The position numbers and the translations under genes are program-made. A stretch of DNA of 64,000 nt from Sulfitobacter sp. JL08 (lineage in GTDB: Bacteria > Pseudomonadota > Alphaproteobacteria > Rhodobacterales > Rhodobacteraceae). Numbering within the stretch: the first letter of the stretch is position 1; every line of letters starts with the position of its first letter. Of this stretch, positions 43,717 through 52,885 are shown piece after piece. Below the pieces are notes generated by a model, which was not told where the DNA came from, did not search any database, and saw nothing but the letters and a program-made list of their open reading frames with translations. The DNA lies in NCBI RefSeq assembly GCF_003352045.1, contig NZ_CP025815.1, positions 3,286,001-3,350,000 on the forward strand, read 5' to 3'.

Positions 43717-45213
43717 GTGAAAAAACCGGCCCCGACCGTCACACCCAATACATGGGATTTTCTGAAAGACCCGATGATTACCCCAACGGGGTTTCGCGAA
43801 TATGATGCGCGCTGGAAATACCCGGACGAAATCAACCTGCCGGGGATCACTGCGTTGGGGCTTGGGTTGGGCACACAGATGCACGCGCGCGGGATCAAAC
43901 CCGAAATTGCCGTGGCAAATGATTACCGCGACTATTCGCTCAGCATCAAGAATGCCCTGATCCTCGGGCTGATGCAGGCCGGTATCTCGGTCAAGGATAT
44001 CGGCCCTGCCGTGTCCCCAATGGCCTATTTTTCACAGTTCTATCTGGATGTGCCTGCCGTCGCGATGGTGACGGCCAGCCATAATCCCAACGGATGGACC
44101 GGCGTGAAAATGGGGTTTGACCGTCCGCTGACCCACGGCCCCAATGAAATGTCGGAGTTGCGCGACATTGTTCTTGAAGGGCGCGGGCAGGCCCGCCCCG
44201 GCGGCGCTTATGAATTTGTCGATGGCGTGAAAGAGGCCTATCTGGACGATCTTGCCGGTGATTTCAAAATGTCCCGCAAGCTGAAAGTTGTTTGTGCAAC
44301 GGGCAACGGCACCGCCTGCGCCTTTGCGCCCGACCTGTTCCGCCGGATCGGGGTCGAAGTTGTCGAAAGCCACAACACGCTGGATTATTCCTTCCCGCAC
44401 TACAACCCCAACCCCGAAGCCATGGAAATGCTGCATGACATGGCTGACAGCGTCAAAGCATCGAAGGCGGATTTCGCGCTTGGCTTTGATGGCGACGGCG
44501 ACCGATGCGGCGTGGTCGACGACGAGGGCGAGGAGATATTCGCGGACAAGGTCGGTGTCATCATGGCGCGCGATCTGAGCAAGATTTACCCCAACGCCAC
44601 CTTTGTCGCCGATGTGAAATCGACCGGGTTGTTCGCGTCCGATCCGGAACTGATCGCAAACGGGGTCAAGGCAGATTACTGGAAGACAGGGCATTCGCAC
44701 ATGAAACGGCGGGTCAAGGAAATCGGGGCGCTGGCCGGCTTTGAGAAATCCGGGCACTACTTTCTGGCTGAACCGATCGGGCGTGGATATGATTGCGGCC
44801 TGCGCGTCGCTGTCGAGATTTGCAAGCTGATGAACCGAAACCCGGATAAATCCATGTCTGATCTGCGCCGCGCCCTACCGCAAACCTGGGCAACGCCCAC
44901 CATGTCACCTTATTGCGCCGACACGGAAAAATACGCGACGCTGGATCGTCTGGTGGCCAAACTGGTCGCCAAGGCAGACGCGGGCGAACCGCTGGCGGGC
45001 CGCGCCATCAAAGAGGTTGTCACCGTTAACGGGGCACGCGTCATTCTGGACAACGGCGCGTGGGGGCTGGTGCGGGCCTCGTCCAACACGCCCAATCTGG
45101 TTGTTGTCTGCGAAAGCCCCGAAAGTGATGCGGAAATGCGGGCCATATTTGCTGACATAGACGCGGTTATCCGCACCGAAGCCTCGGTCGGCGATTACGA
45201 TCAGACGATCTGA
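43717..45213 (+). CDS. Phosphomannomutase/phosphoglucomutase
   Basis: This 498-residue phosphohexomutase makes mannose-1-phosphate or glucose-1-phosphate for glycan synthesis. The phosphoserine loop is MVTASHNPNGWTGVK, the metal loop is GFDGDGDRCGVVDDEG, and the sugar-binding loop is FEKSGHYFLAEPIGRGYDCG. The C-terminal phosphate site is VRASSNTPNLVVV. The start is GTG 43717. It ends the capsule operon kpsT-kpsE-kdsA-this gene. It could be named manB/algC, but the preferred hexose cannot be told from the sequence. Confidence 0.92.
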   Translation: MKKPAPTVTPNTWDFLKDPMITPTGFREYDARWKYPDEINLPGITALGLGLGTQMHARGIKPEIAVANDYRDYSLSIKNALILGLMQAGISVKDIGPAVSPMAYFSQFYLDVPAVAMVTASHNPNGWTGVKMGFDRPLTHGPNEMSELRDIVLEGRGQARPGGAYEFVDGVKEAYLDDLAGDFKMSRKLKVVCATGNGTACAFAPDLFRRIGVEVVESHNTLDYSFPHYNPNPEAMEMLHDMADSVKASKADFALGFDGDGDRCGVVDDEGEEIFADKVGVIMARDLSKIYPNATFVADVKSTGLFASDPELIANGVKADYWKTGHSHMKRRVKEIGALAGFEKSGHYFLAEPIGRGYDCGLRVAVEICKLMNRNPDKSMSDLRRALPQTWATPTMSPYCADTEKYATLDRLVAKLVAKADAGEPLAGRAIKEVVTVNGARVILDNGAWGLVRASSNTPNLVVVCESPESDAEMRAIFADIDAVIRTEASVGDYDQTI

Positions 45214-45291
45214 AAACGGATTGGTCAGATTCAGGCTTTGGATCAGGACATAACCCCCTGACGAAAGCCCGTATTTGGGGCAAAAAAAATG

Positions 45292-47250
45292 TCAGTCGAA
45301 CAGCTTTTTCAGGCTGCGGCCCAGTTCCTGTTCCAGCTTGTCCTGAATAGCCTCTTCGGTGGTCTGGCCTTCTTCGGTCACGATACCCAGTTCTTTTTGC
45401 AACGTGCGCTCCACCTCTTGCCTGACCTCACTTTCAAGCGCCTTGCGTTCCTGTTCGAAATTCAACTCCAATGCTGCGCCCACATCGGGAATGATCCGGG
45501 GTGCAGCCCACGGGCCGGAAATCCGTACGGGAATCGCGAACCCGTTTCCCGAACGTGCGCGTACCGCGACAGGGGTGATCAGGTAATCGATATCCTTTGC
45601 ACCCAACCCGATACGCCCGGCACCGCGGGTTTCAATCTGGGGCAGGATCAACAGCAGGTCATCGTTCAGGACATCACCGTTCTTCATGACTATTGACGCT
45701 GTCAGACTATCAAACACCGTGGTTCCACCGCCGCCGTCGCCTGACCTGATCAACCGGTCCAGATCAAGGCCCGAGATCGTGCCGCGCCCGACCGAAAGGG
45801 TGCCTTCGCCGGACAGATTGCGCATGATCTGGTCAACCGATTGGCCGACCCCCAGAAACGCGAGCCGGATATCCGCTTGCCCGGTAAGCCGCTTCCAGCC
45901 TGCCATGTCAGACAACACCCCGTTGAGCGCAATGCCCGTGCCCTGAAAGGCACCGCCCGTCGAAAACCCGTTGCGATTGTTCAGCACGATTTCGCCCGCA
46001 ATGCGCCCGTCATAGGCAAGCACTTCTTCAAGCGTCACAACGGCGCGCGAGCGATCCACCCGAAGGTCCATCCGGGTCGCATCAAGTTTCAGAGATCCGA
46101 AATCGATGGCTTCGGCGCTCAGCGCGATGACTCCCTCAAAGGTGGACAGGACGCTGGCATCAATCGGCGTTGTCGACCAGCTCGATGGGGTCGCAGGTGC
46201 GGTTCCAGCAGACGATGCCGCGGGTGCGCCCGCACCAGCGTTCAGGCCCGAAACATCCAGCCTGCCGGCAGACAGGCGGGCGTTGATCTGCGGCACGTCG
46301 CCAAGTTGAATATCCGCCTCGGCGCGCAAACTGTTGCCATCAAGGTTCATCACCGCATCGCGCAACGCCAGAACACCATCGCGTATGAGGGTCACGTTGG
46401 CGCTGATATCGGCTTTGCGGCCCAATCCCTGCGGCACATCAACCGGCCCAACCCCCAAAGCGTTCAGAAATCCGCCGGTATCCGGTGTGGTGATCTTGGT
46501 CTGGCCCGCCAGTTCGCCCAGAATACCGGCGACACCTTCAAAGGATACAGCGCCCCCCGGCCCTGAAACAGCGACGGAAACCGGCTGCGGCTGGCCCTGA
46601 CTCCACTCCGCGAATTTGTCAATTTCAACCTTTATGGACAGCGGCACGCCGGTTGGGCGCGCTGTGGCGTCAAACTGTGCCGCTCCGGCAGGTTCAGGCC
46701 AGATCAGCGACAGGTCAACATTGGCGATATCAATCGTGTCCTGACCTTCGACCGCGTAAATCAGACGGGCATTTCTAACATCCAGATGTTCCAGAACGAA
46801 TTCATTCTTGTCTGCATTCGGGTCCGGATTGGCGGGCGCTGGCACGTTGGACGGGGTCGGTGATGCCGGTCTGAACAACCAGTTCGCGCGCCCGTCTGCG
46901 CGTTGTTCAAGTCGGACAACCGGATTTTCCGCGTCCACCTTGGTAATACGCACATCTCCGCCAAACAAACCGGCAGTGTTGACCCCGATCGCCAGGCTGT
47001 CTGCGGTAAACATCGGCCCCTGATCCGACCAGCTCGCGTTCGCAAAGGCAACCGGACCTGTCACAATCCCCAGAACCGGCCACAACGTCACCTGCGTGTC
47101 GCCGGTAAATACCAGATCGCGCCCCGTCTGCGCCCTGATCTGATCCGAAGCGATCCGGGCGATCCTGTCACCGGGCAGCAGCAGGACAGACCCGACAGCA
47201 ACACCGGCAATCAAAAGCAGAACACCGGCCAGACGTATCAACCACCGCAT
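45292..47250 (-). CDS. AsmA family protein
   Basis: This 652-residue envelope protein has one N-terminal membrane helix (IRLAGVLLLIAGVAVGSVLLL) and a long beta-rich periplasmic part. The AsmA N-terminal domain shows LVFTGDTQVTLWPVLGIVTGPVAFANASW. The C-terminal half carries the AsmA_2 region (LTGQADIRLAFLGVGQSVDQIMRNLSGEGTLSVGRGTISGLDLDRL). The family assists outer-membrane assembly or lipid transport. ATG 47250 has AAGGAG upstream. It is convergent with the capsule operon and divergent from rimO. Confidence 0.9.
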   Translation of the reverse strand: MRWLIRLAGVLLLIAGVAVGSVLLLPGDRIARIASDQIRAQTGRDLVFTGDTQVTLWPVLGIVTGPVAFANASWSDQGPMFTADSLAIGVNTAGLFGGDVRITKVDAENPVVRLEQRADGRANWLFRPASPTPSNVPAPANPDPNADKNEFVLEHLDVRNARLIYAVEGQDTIDIANVDLSLIWPEPAGAAQFDATARPTGVPLSIKVEIDKFAEWSQGQPQPVSVAVSGPGGAVSFEGVAGILGELAGQTKITTPDTGGFLNALGVGPVDVPQGLGRKADISANVTLIRDGVLALRDAVMNLDGNSLRAEADIQLGDVPQINARLSAGRLDVSGLNAGAGAPAASSAGTAPATPSSWSTTPIDASVLSTFEGVIALSAEAIDFGSLKLDATRMDLRVDRSRAVVTLEEVLAYDGRIAGEIVLNNRNGFSTGGAFQGTGIALNGVLSDMAGWKRLTGQADIRLAFLGVGQSVDQIMRNLSGEGTLSVGRGTISGLDLDRLIRSGDGGGGTTVFDSLTASIVMKNGDVLNDDLLLILPQIETRGAGRIGLGAKDIDYLITPVAVRARSGNGFAIPVRISGPWAAPRIIPDVGAALELNFEQERKALESEVRQEVERTLQKELGIVTEEGQTTEEAIQDKLEQELGRSLKKLFD

Positions 47251-47349
47251 TGCGATACTCCTTGTTGATGAACCAGAGGTAGACCGCATCAGGCGGTATC
47301 GCAAGGTTGACCTCTTCCCGCGCGATCACGGATCGCGTATAGCGCGGGG

Positions 47350-48738
47350 ATGAGCACGAACCCGCCAGATATGCGCCCCGATATCGCCCCCGCCGCCCTG
47401 TTGCCACAGGCCAAACGCAGCGACCAGCCAAGCATTGGCATGGTCTCGCTTGGTTGCCCCAAGGCATTGGTGGACAGCGAACGGATCCTGACCCGCCTGC
47501 GCGCGGAAGGCTACGGTGTTTCGCCCGATTATGCGGGCGCGGACGCCGTTATCGTGAACACCTGCGGCTTTCTGGACAGCGCCAAGGCGGAAAGTCTGGA
47601 TGCCATCGGCGAAGCGCTGAAAGAAAACGGCAAGGTGATCGTGACCGGCTGTCTGGGTGCGGAACCCGATTACATTCGCGAACACCACCCCAATATTTTG
47701 GCGGTGACGGGCCCGCACCAATACGAGCAGGTTCTGGATGCGGTACACGCCGCCGTGCCACCCAGCCCCGACCCGTTTGTCGATCTGCTGCCGGCCTCTG
47801 GCGTGTCGCTGACCCCGCGCCATTACAGCTATCTCAAGATTTCAGAAGGGTGCAATCACAAGTGCAAGTTCTGCATCATTCCCGATATGCGTGGCAAACT
47901 GGCCAGCCGCCCCGCCCATGCGGTTCTGCGCGAGGCGGAAAAACTGGTGCAGGCCGGCGTGCGTGAACTGCTTGTGATATCACAGGATACATCGGCCTAC
48001 GGGCTGGACCGCAAATATGATCTGAACCCGTGGAAAGACGGTGAGGTGCGCAGCCACATCACCGATCTGACCCGCGAACTGGGCCAGTTGGGTGCGTGGG
48101 TGCGGCTGCATTACGTCTATCCCTACCCGCATGTGCGCGATCTGATCCCGCTGATGGCGGACCCCGCCAATGGTGTGCTGCCCTATCTGGATATCCCGTT
48201 CCAGCACGCGCATCCCGATGTGTTACGCCGCATGGCGCGGCCTGCCGCGGGTGCCAGAACGCTGGACGAGATCGCGAACTGGCGCAGCATCTGCCCCGAC
48301 ATCACCCTGCGCAGCACCTTTATCGTCGGCTATCCGGGCGAAACCGAGGCCGAATTCCAGACCCTGCTGGACTGGATGGACGAGGCGCAACTGGATCGTG
48401 TCGGGTGCTTTCAATACGAAAACGTTGCCGGTGCGCGCTCAAACGCGCTGCCGGATCATGTTCCGCCCGAGGTGAAACAAGACCGCTGGGATCGCTTCAT
48501 GGAAAAAGCACAGGCGATTTCCGAGGCGAAACTTGCCGCCAAGGTGGGCCGCTTGATCGATGTGATCGTGGACGACGTCGACACCGACGCCGCCACCTGC
48601 CGCACCATGGCCGACGCGCCGGAAATCGACGGCAACCTGTTCATCGACGAAGGGTTCGAGGGATTGAAACCCGGAGATATCGTTTCGGTTCAGGTGGATG
48701 AAGCGGGGGAATATGATTTGTGGGGGAAGGTTGTTTGA
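47350..48738 (+). CDS. rimO: Ribosomal protein S12 methylthiotransferase
   Basis: This 462-residue radical-SAM enzyme adds a methylthio group to the conserved aspartate of ribosomal protein S12. The N-terminal MTTase domain has cluster cysteines at 36 ([12 protein letters not shown]), 72 (NTCGF) and 101 (TGCLG). The radical-SAM triad is Cys168-x3-Cys172-x2-Cys175 ([14 protein letters not shown]). A C-terminal TRAM domain ends at EYDLWGKVV. The order and [12 protein letters not shown] text distinguish RimO from MiaB. ATG 47350 begins a short extra N-terminus of about 28 residues. Confidence 0.95.
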   Translation: MSTNPPDMRPDIAPAALLPQAKRSDQPSIGMVSLGCPKALVDSERILTRLRAEGYGVSPDYAGADAVIVNTCGFLDSAKAESLDAIGEALKENGKVIVTGCLGAEPDYIREHHPNILAVTGPHQYEQVLDAVHAAVPPSPDPFVDLLPASGVSLTPRHYSYLKISEGCNHKCKFCIIPDMRGKLASRPAHAVLREAEKLVQAGVRELLVISQDTSAYGLDRKYDLNPWKDGEVRSHITDLTRELGQLGAWVRLHYVYPYPHVRDLIPLMADPANGVLPYLDIPFQHAHPDVLRRMARPAAGARTLDEIANWRSICPDITLRSTFIVGYPGETEAEFQTLLDWMDEAQLDRVGCFQYENVAGARSNALPDHVPPEVKQDRWDRFMEKAQAISEAKLAAKVGRLIDVIVDDVDTDAATCRTMADAPEIDGNLFIDEGFEGLKPGDIVSVQVDEAGEYDLWGKVV

Positions 48739-48831
48739 TGTTGAACGAAAGCCAAACGGAACAAACCAACCATTCTTTGAGTATCCACTAGTTTCACTGG
48801 AAACAGGTTCCACCCTTGCGGTTTCTCGCAG

Positions 48832-48862
48832 CAAAAAGCCCGCCTATTACTAGGCGGGCTCT
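48832..48862 (-). terminator. Intrinsic terminator of the PA14-like gene
   Basis: AGCCCGCCTA and TAGGCGGGCT (48837-48860) form a perfect 10-bp stem with a 4-base loop. Read on the minus strand, the stem is followed by TTTTT. It lies 34 bp after the stop of the minus-strand gene ending at 48894. On the plus strand there is no T run of that length. Confidence 0.85.
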
Positions 48863-48893
48863 GGAAAAATGATCCCTGTAAGATCAAATATCC

Positions 48894-49478
48894 CTACTTC
48901 TTGTAGCCAAACGCCCCATTTGGCACCTGCGCCAGCGCGCCGCCGCCGCCGGATCCCATGCGCATCATCAGGCAGGATGTGCCTTCTTTCTGGAAATACA
49001 GCGCCTTGAGCTCGTACCAGCCGGCCTCGGGCACATCTACGGTTGTCACGCGGGTGGTTTCGCATCCGTGAATGCCATCATAAAGCGCCACCTGCTGGCC
49101 GCCGATCCAGACCTGTAGGCCGTCATTGGTCAGGAAATCGATATCATAGCTGCCGGGTGCATCGAATTTGATATAGCCGTTGATATCCGCCGCCACCTGA
49201 TATTCACGCCGCGCCGTCATCACCAGATCGCCTTCGGTTGTATTCGGGTAGGATAGCCCGGCCAGCGGTTTGCCCCGCTTGCCGCTGCTGTTGATTGCCG
49301 CCGAAGCGTCCACCAGCGTTCTGATCTTGTTGGAGGGATACCCGTAATTCACCGCCAGCCCTTCCTTCAGTCTGGCGGGTTGCGGATCGGCGGGTGTCAA
49401 TGTGACCGACCCTGCCAGACTTATAGTGGCACATAACATGGACAGGGCGGCAATGGCCCCGATCAACCTGATCTTCAT
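48894..49478 (-). CDS. Secreted protein with PA14-like domain
   Basis: This 194-residue exported protein has a Sec signal peptide at residues 1-22 (ending SLA). The mature part reads as a PA14-like beta fold: LKEGLAVNYGYP at the start, INGYIKFDAPGSYDIDFLTNDGLQVWIGGQQVALYDG and VPEAGWYELKALYFQKEGTSCLMMRM. PA14 folds bind carbohydrate, though no known ligand motif stands out. ATG 49478 has GGGGAGAACG upstream. A strong terminator follows, so it is transcribed alone. Confidence 0.68.
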   Translation of the reverse strand: MKIRLIGAIAALSMLCATISLAGSVTLTPADPQPARLKEGLAVNYGYPSNKIRTLVDASAAINSSGKRGKPLAGLSYPNTTEGDLVMTARREYQVAADINGYIKFDAPGSYDIDFLTNDGLQVWIGGQQVALYDGIHGCETTRVTTVDVPEAGWYELKALYFQKEGTSCLMMRMGSGGGGALAQVPNGAFGYKK

Positions 49479-49656
49479 TTCGTTCTCCCCATTTTTCGAC
49501 ACGGCAGCGGATTGATCCGTGCCGGCCTTTAAATCTCTATTGCCCCTGATCCTACGGCGCGGCGAAAACGCTGACAAGTAGATCGAATTCACGGACACGA
49601 GACTGTCATTTTTTCGGTGCTCCGCTAGATTGGAATCATCAAACAAGAGGTATCCC

Positions 49657-49899
49657 ATGTCTGACGCCCCTATTATCGCCCAAAAGGCACCCTATGCTGT
49701 CGAAGTGATCGCCGGAAAAACCTATTTCTGGTGCGCCTGCGGCAAATCGTCAAAACAGCCGTTTTGTGACGGATCGCACAAAGATACCACCATCACCCCG
49801 ATCAAATACGAGGCCGACGCAGACAAAAAGGCGTTTTTCTGTGGGTGCAAACATTCGACCAAATCGCCATTGTGCGACGGTTCACATTCAAAGCTATGA
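49657..49899 (+). CDS. CDGSH iron-sulfur domain protein (two motifs)
   Basis: This 80-residue protein has two CDGSH sites. Each reads C-x-C followed by CDGSH: CACGKSSKQPFCDGSH near residue 28 and CGCKHSTKSPLCDGSH near residue 62. Each should bind one [2Fe-2S] cluster through three Cys and one His. ATG 49657 follows AAGAGG. The gene overlaps the end of the DUF6455 gene on the other strand by 6 nt. The role is likely in electron transfer or cluster handling, but it is not established. Confidence 0.93.
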   Translation: MSDAPIIAQKAPYAVEVIAGKTYFWCACGKSSKQPFCDGSHKDTTITPIKYEADADKKAFFCGCKHSTKSPLCDGSHSKL

Positions 49900-50181
49900 G
49901 GGTCGCCTGCGGCTTGTTTTCTGCCGGAGTTGGCAAAGGATGTCTGCGTTGACACAGTCTTTGGGTCCGGTCTCGGACTCGTCGAATTGCCGGGCCAGCC
50001 AGCGTTCGCAGGCATCGGCATGCGCGCAGGTACGGCAGTGTGTAACCATCGCACTGTAATCCTGTGCGCTCAGATGACCGGAATGAATACACTCACTCAG
50101 ATTCAGCCCCATCACACGGGCGACAGACCGGGTCAGCCAGAAATGGCGCTCCGGATGTCCAAGTTTAAGAATGTTCGTCAT
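49894..50181 (-). CDS. DUF6455-like Cys-motif protein, copy 1
   Basis: This 95-residue cytoplasmic protein, typical of Roseobacters, has the pattern HCRTCAHADACERWLA followed 12 residues later by CVNAD. The four Cys (C-x2-C-x5-C, then C) suit a zinc or iron-sulfur site. The N-terminus has MTNILKLGHPERHFWLTRSVARVMGLNLSECI, which could be an amphipathic helix. The family name is from memory of its shape and the function is unknown. It is convergent and overlapping with the CDGSH gene and followed upstream by a second member. Confidence 0.72.
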   Translation of the reverse strand: MTNILKLGHPERHFWLTRSVARVMGLNLSECIHSGHLSAQDYSAMVTHCRTCAHADACERWLARQFDESETGPKDCVNADILCQLRQKTSRRRPS

Positions 50182-50266
50182 ATCCGGGTTTCTTCTTTAT
50201 CCAAAGCTCCGCCAACTCAGACGCCCCAGCGCCTGACGCCAGCGCCAGCCTCATAAGGAGAATGGG

Positions 50267-50521
50267 TTAGGGCAGCAGTCGTTCGATCAGATCGGTGTTG
50301 CGGCAATAGCTGGGGGATTTGTCCGCGACCCCCTCCTGCTGTGCCAGCCACTGATCGCAATGATCAGGATTGGAGCATCCCGTGCACCGCAATACCGCGT
50401 CGCTGATCTCTTCTATCTGAACGTCGCCACGCATCGTGGCCTCTTCCAGATCAACACCGCGCGCTGTGGCCATATGATCGACCAAGGCCGCGTGTCGTTT
50501 CAATACGTTTTCGTGTTGCAT
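50267..50521 (-). CDS. DUF6455-like Cys-motif protein, copy 2
   Basis: This 84-residue protein carries the same core as the preceding gene: RCTGCSNPDHCDQWLA, then 12 residues, then CRNTD. The C-x2-C-x5-C-x2-WLA-x12-C spacing is identical in the two, so they are paralogues. The N-terminal half (VLKRHAALVDHMATARGVDLEEATMRGDVQIEEISDAVL) looks like a small helical domain. Both genes lie on the minus strand with a gap of 85 bp. Confidence 0.72.
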   Translation of the reverse strand: MQHENVLKRHAALVDHMATARGVDLEEATMRGDVQIEEISDAVLRCTGCSNPDHCDQWLAQQEGVADKSPSYCRNTDLIERLLP

Positions 50522-50659
50522 TGGCGTTTCGCCCCTGTTGTGGACCTTACATTAAGACCCATACTAAGAGAACCGCGCGGTAACGCGCCTTGACTCAGAT
50601 CAAGGATGGTACCCGCCGGCGGGGCACCAGCGTCGCAATTTTGTGCAATTTTAAGGGAA

Positions 50660-51385
50660 TTATAGCTGTGCGGCCGTCCGGCGAACCGTTTCGATCCGTG
50701 CTGCATTCGGCGGATGTGTGCCCAAAAAGCGGTCTCCCGGGTCGGGAATGCGGGTAAAGAACAGAGCACCGCGCAGTGGATCATAGCCAGCACGGGCCGT
50801 GATGATCGTGCCCAGCGCGTCGGCCTCAAGTTCGAATTCCTTTGAATAGCTGCGTGCGCCCACGGTGGCGCCCAGATCCTGCGCCGTCTGAACGCTGGCC
50901 GGATCGGCACCTGTTAACGTGGCCAGCCCGGCGAAAATCACGGCACCGGCCATCGCATTGTCGCGCTGGCGCGCCAGATGGCCTGCGATATGGTGGGCCG
51001 TTTCATGCCCAAGCACAAAGGCAAGCTCGTCCGCGTTGCGCGCATCCCGGATCAGCGCAATCGTGAATGCCACCACGGGCCTGCCGTTTTTATCCAGTGT
51101 CTGGAAGGCGTTAGAGGGTTGCCCCGGGCGATCATCCACGACAATCCTGAAATCGCAATTCACCCCGCGGGTGCGCGCGCGGCATTCCCGTTCGGCCACC
51201 GGTTCAACCGTGCCGACCACGCGCGCAAATGTGCGCCCGGCCGCATCCGCACTTAGTGCAGGCGCGACCGGCGCGGCAGGTTGTGCCTGCTGTGTCTGGG
51301 ATGTGGGTGTATTGGTTGTCACGACCACCTCGCCGCACGCGGCGAGGGTTGCCAGAACCCCCAAAGACATCAGCCATCTACGCAT
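50660..51385 (-). CDS. M48 family metalloprotease lipoprotein
   Basis: This 241-residue protein has a lipoprotein signal (LGVLATLAAC, with the cysteine near 17) and then a Pro/Gln-rich linker. The M48 peptidase domain has the zinc motif GHETAHHIAGH and the downstream acidic ligand in ELEADALGTIITARAGYD. It resembles YcaL/LoiP-type outer-membrane-linked peptidases that clear damaged envelope proteins. ATG 51385 begins the signal peptide. A small unknown gene is divergent from it. Confidence 0.88.
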   Translation of the reverse strand: MRRWLMSLGVLATLAACGEVVVTTNTPTSQTQQAQPAAPVAPALSADAAGRTFARVVGTVEPVAERECRARTRGVNCDFRIVVDDRPGQPSNAFQTLDKNGRPVVAFTIALIRDARNADELAFVLGHETAHHIAGHLARQRDNAMAGAVIFAGLATLTGADPASVQTAQDLGATVGARSYSKEFELEADALGTIITARAGYDPLRGALFFTRIPDPGDRFLGTHPPNAARIETVRRTAAQL

Positions 51386-51491
51386 CGATTCAGTCCACCA
51401 ATCAGTTCTGCTTATTTTAGCACGCGTTGCATTGGCCGCCAGTCCTGATAACACGGTCGACGCTTCCGTTTGACACACAGAAAGGTGCGCC

Positions 51492-51731
51492 ATGTTTTCC
51501 ATCGAGCACGAATTTGACGCCACCGTGATCACCCTTGTGGACGAAGGTGCCGCCCCCTTGCAGGAAGACGTTGCCGTACACGCGTTCGAAGAATGCGTGA
51601 CCATCGAACAGTTTGATCCGCGCCACGACACGGTCAGGCGCATCACCTTGTCACATGTGCAGGTGCGCGATCTTGCTGCCGCGTTGAATTTGCCGGAAGG
51701 TGTGTACCGTTCGATGCCAAAACGGGGCTGA
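51492..51731 (+). CDS. Small hypothetical protein upstream of HDAC-like gene
   Basis: This 79-residue soluble protein of mixed alpha/beta look has text such as FDATVITLVDEGAAPLQEDVAVHAFEECVTIEQFDPRHDTV and a C-terminal helix LSHVQVRDLAAALNLPEG. I do not recognise it. ATG 51492 has AGAAAGG upstream. The codon use fits a real gene. It lies 38 bp before the deacetylase-like gene on the same strand and may share its promoter. Confidence 0.55.
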   Translation: MFSIEHEFDATVITLVDEGAAPLQEDVAVHAFEECVTIEQFDPRHDTVRRITLSHVQVRDLAAALNLPEGVYRSMPKRG

Positions 51732-51769
51732 CACGGCATATCCGAAACGATCAATGGCATGAGGTTAAG

Positions 51770-52882
51770 ATGAGCACAGGATTTTTCTGGGATGAACGGT
51801 GTTTCTGGCACGGCGGGGGCAATTATGCCTACACGCTGCCGGTGGGCGATCTGGTGCAACCGCTGGCGGCAGGCGGCATACCGGAAAACCCGGAAACCAA
51901 GCGCCGCCTGAAAAATCTGATGGAAGTGACGGGCATCACGCAAGATCTGGACATGCGCGGCGCGCAACCGGCCAGCCGGGACGATCTGCTGCGGGTGCAT
52001 CCGGCGCACTACATTGATGAATTCAAAACCCTGTCGGACGCGGGTGGTGGCGAGCTGGGTCTGCGCACACCGTTTGCCAAAGGCGGATACGACATCGCCG
52101 CCCTGTCTGCCGGTTTGTCCGTTGCCGCGGTCGAGTCCGTTCTGCGCGGCGAGATTGACAATGCCTATGCCCTGTCGCGCCCGCCGGGGCATCATTGCCT
52201 GCCCGATTATCCCAACGGGTTCTGCCTGCTGGCCAACATCGCCATCGCAATCGAAGCGGCACGCGCCAAGGGGCTGGGGCAGAAATTTGCCGTGCTGGAT
52301 TGGGATGTGCACCACGGCAATGGGACCGAAGCGATTTTCTTTGATCGCGACGATGTGCTGACAATCAGCCTGCATCAGGAAGGCAATTACCCGCTGGATA
52401 CCGGGGCGATCGCCGATCGCGGCACCGGCGCGGGTGACGGGTATAACATCAATGTGCCGCTGCCCGCCGGCACCGGCCACACCGCCTATCTGGCGGCGAT
52501 GGACGAAATCGTGCGCCCCGCACTGGACCGGTTCCAGCCCGATATCATCATCGTGGCCTGCGGTTTTGATGCATCGGCAATTGATCCGATGGCGCGGATG
52601 CTGGCCACGGCTGACACGTTCAGGCAGATGACATTGCGGATCAGGGATGCCGCCGAAGCCCTGTGCAACGGGCGTCTTGTTCTGGTGCATGAGGGCGGAT
52701 ATTCGGAAGTGTACGTGCCGTTCTGCGCCCATGCCACACTCGAAGCCTTGTCAGACAGCAAACGCACCGCACCGGATCCGCTGGCAAAGACCTTCGATGT
52801 GCGCCAACCCTCTGCGCGCTTTGATGCGTTTCTGCGCGAACAGGTGTCGGATATGGCGCGGCAACTGGGGCTGGCCGGATAA
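51770..52882 (+). CDS. Histone deacetylase/acetoin utilization family amidohydrolase
   Basis: This 370-residue zinc amidohydrolase is of the arginase-deacetylase superfamily. The active-site block is SRPPGHHCLPDYPNGFCLLANIAIA (paired His), and the metal block is AVLDWDVHHGNGTEAIFF. ACGFDASAIDPMARM supplies the later Asp. The HDAC class II-like text and length match bacterial acetylpolyamine amidohydrolases and acetoin utilisation proteins. The physiological substrate is unknown. It is convergent with imuB, with 3 bp between stops. Confidence 0.9.
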   Translation: MSTGFFWDERCFWHGGGNYAYTLPVGDLVQPLAAGGIPENPETKRRLKNLMEVTGITQDLDMRGAQPASRDDLLRVHPAHYIDEFKTLSDAGGGELGLRTPFAKGGYDIAALSAGLSVAAVESVLRGEIDNAYALSRPPGHHCLPDYPNGFCLLANIAIAIEAARAKGLGQKFAVLDWDVHHGNGTEAIFFDRDDVLTISLHQEGNYPLDTGAIADRGTGAGDGYNINVPLPAGTGHTAYLAAMDEIVRPALDRFQPDIIIVACGFDASAIDPMARMLATADTFRQMTLRIRDAAEALCNGRLVLVHEGGYSEVYVPFCAHATLEALSDSKRTAPDPLAKTFDVRQPSARFDAFLREQVSDMARQLGLAG

Positions 52883-52885
52883 ACG

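Noticed and set aside
45219-45272. Imperfect inverted repeat (GGCTTTGGATCAGG ... CCTGACGAAAGCC) between the convergent mutase and AsmA genes
   Set aside because: A mismatch and a bulge, with no T run on the correct side for either gene, leave it unsupported as a terminator.
50660-52732. Very long open frame (about 690 codons) on the minus strand running from the M48 gene across the HDAC-like gene
   Set aside because: Only its C-terminal 241 residues are real (lipoprotein signal plus M48 domain). The rest is the antisense of the HDAC-like gene, which has clear catalytic motifs on the other strand.
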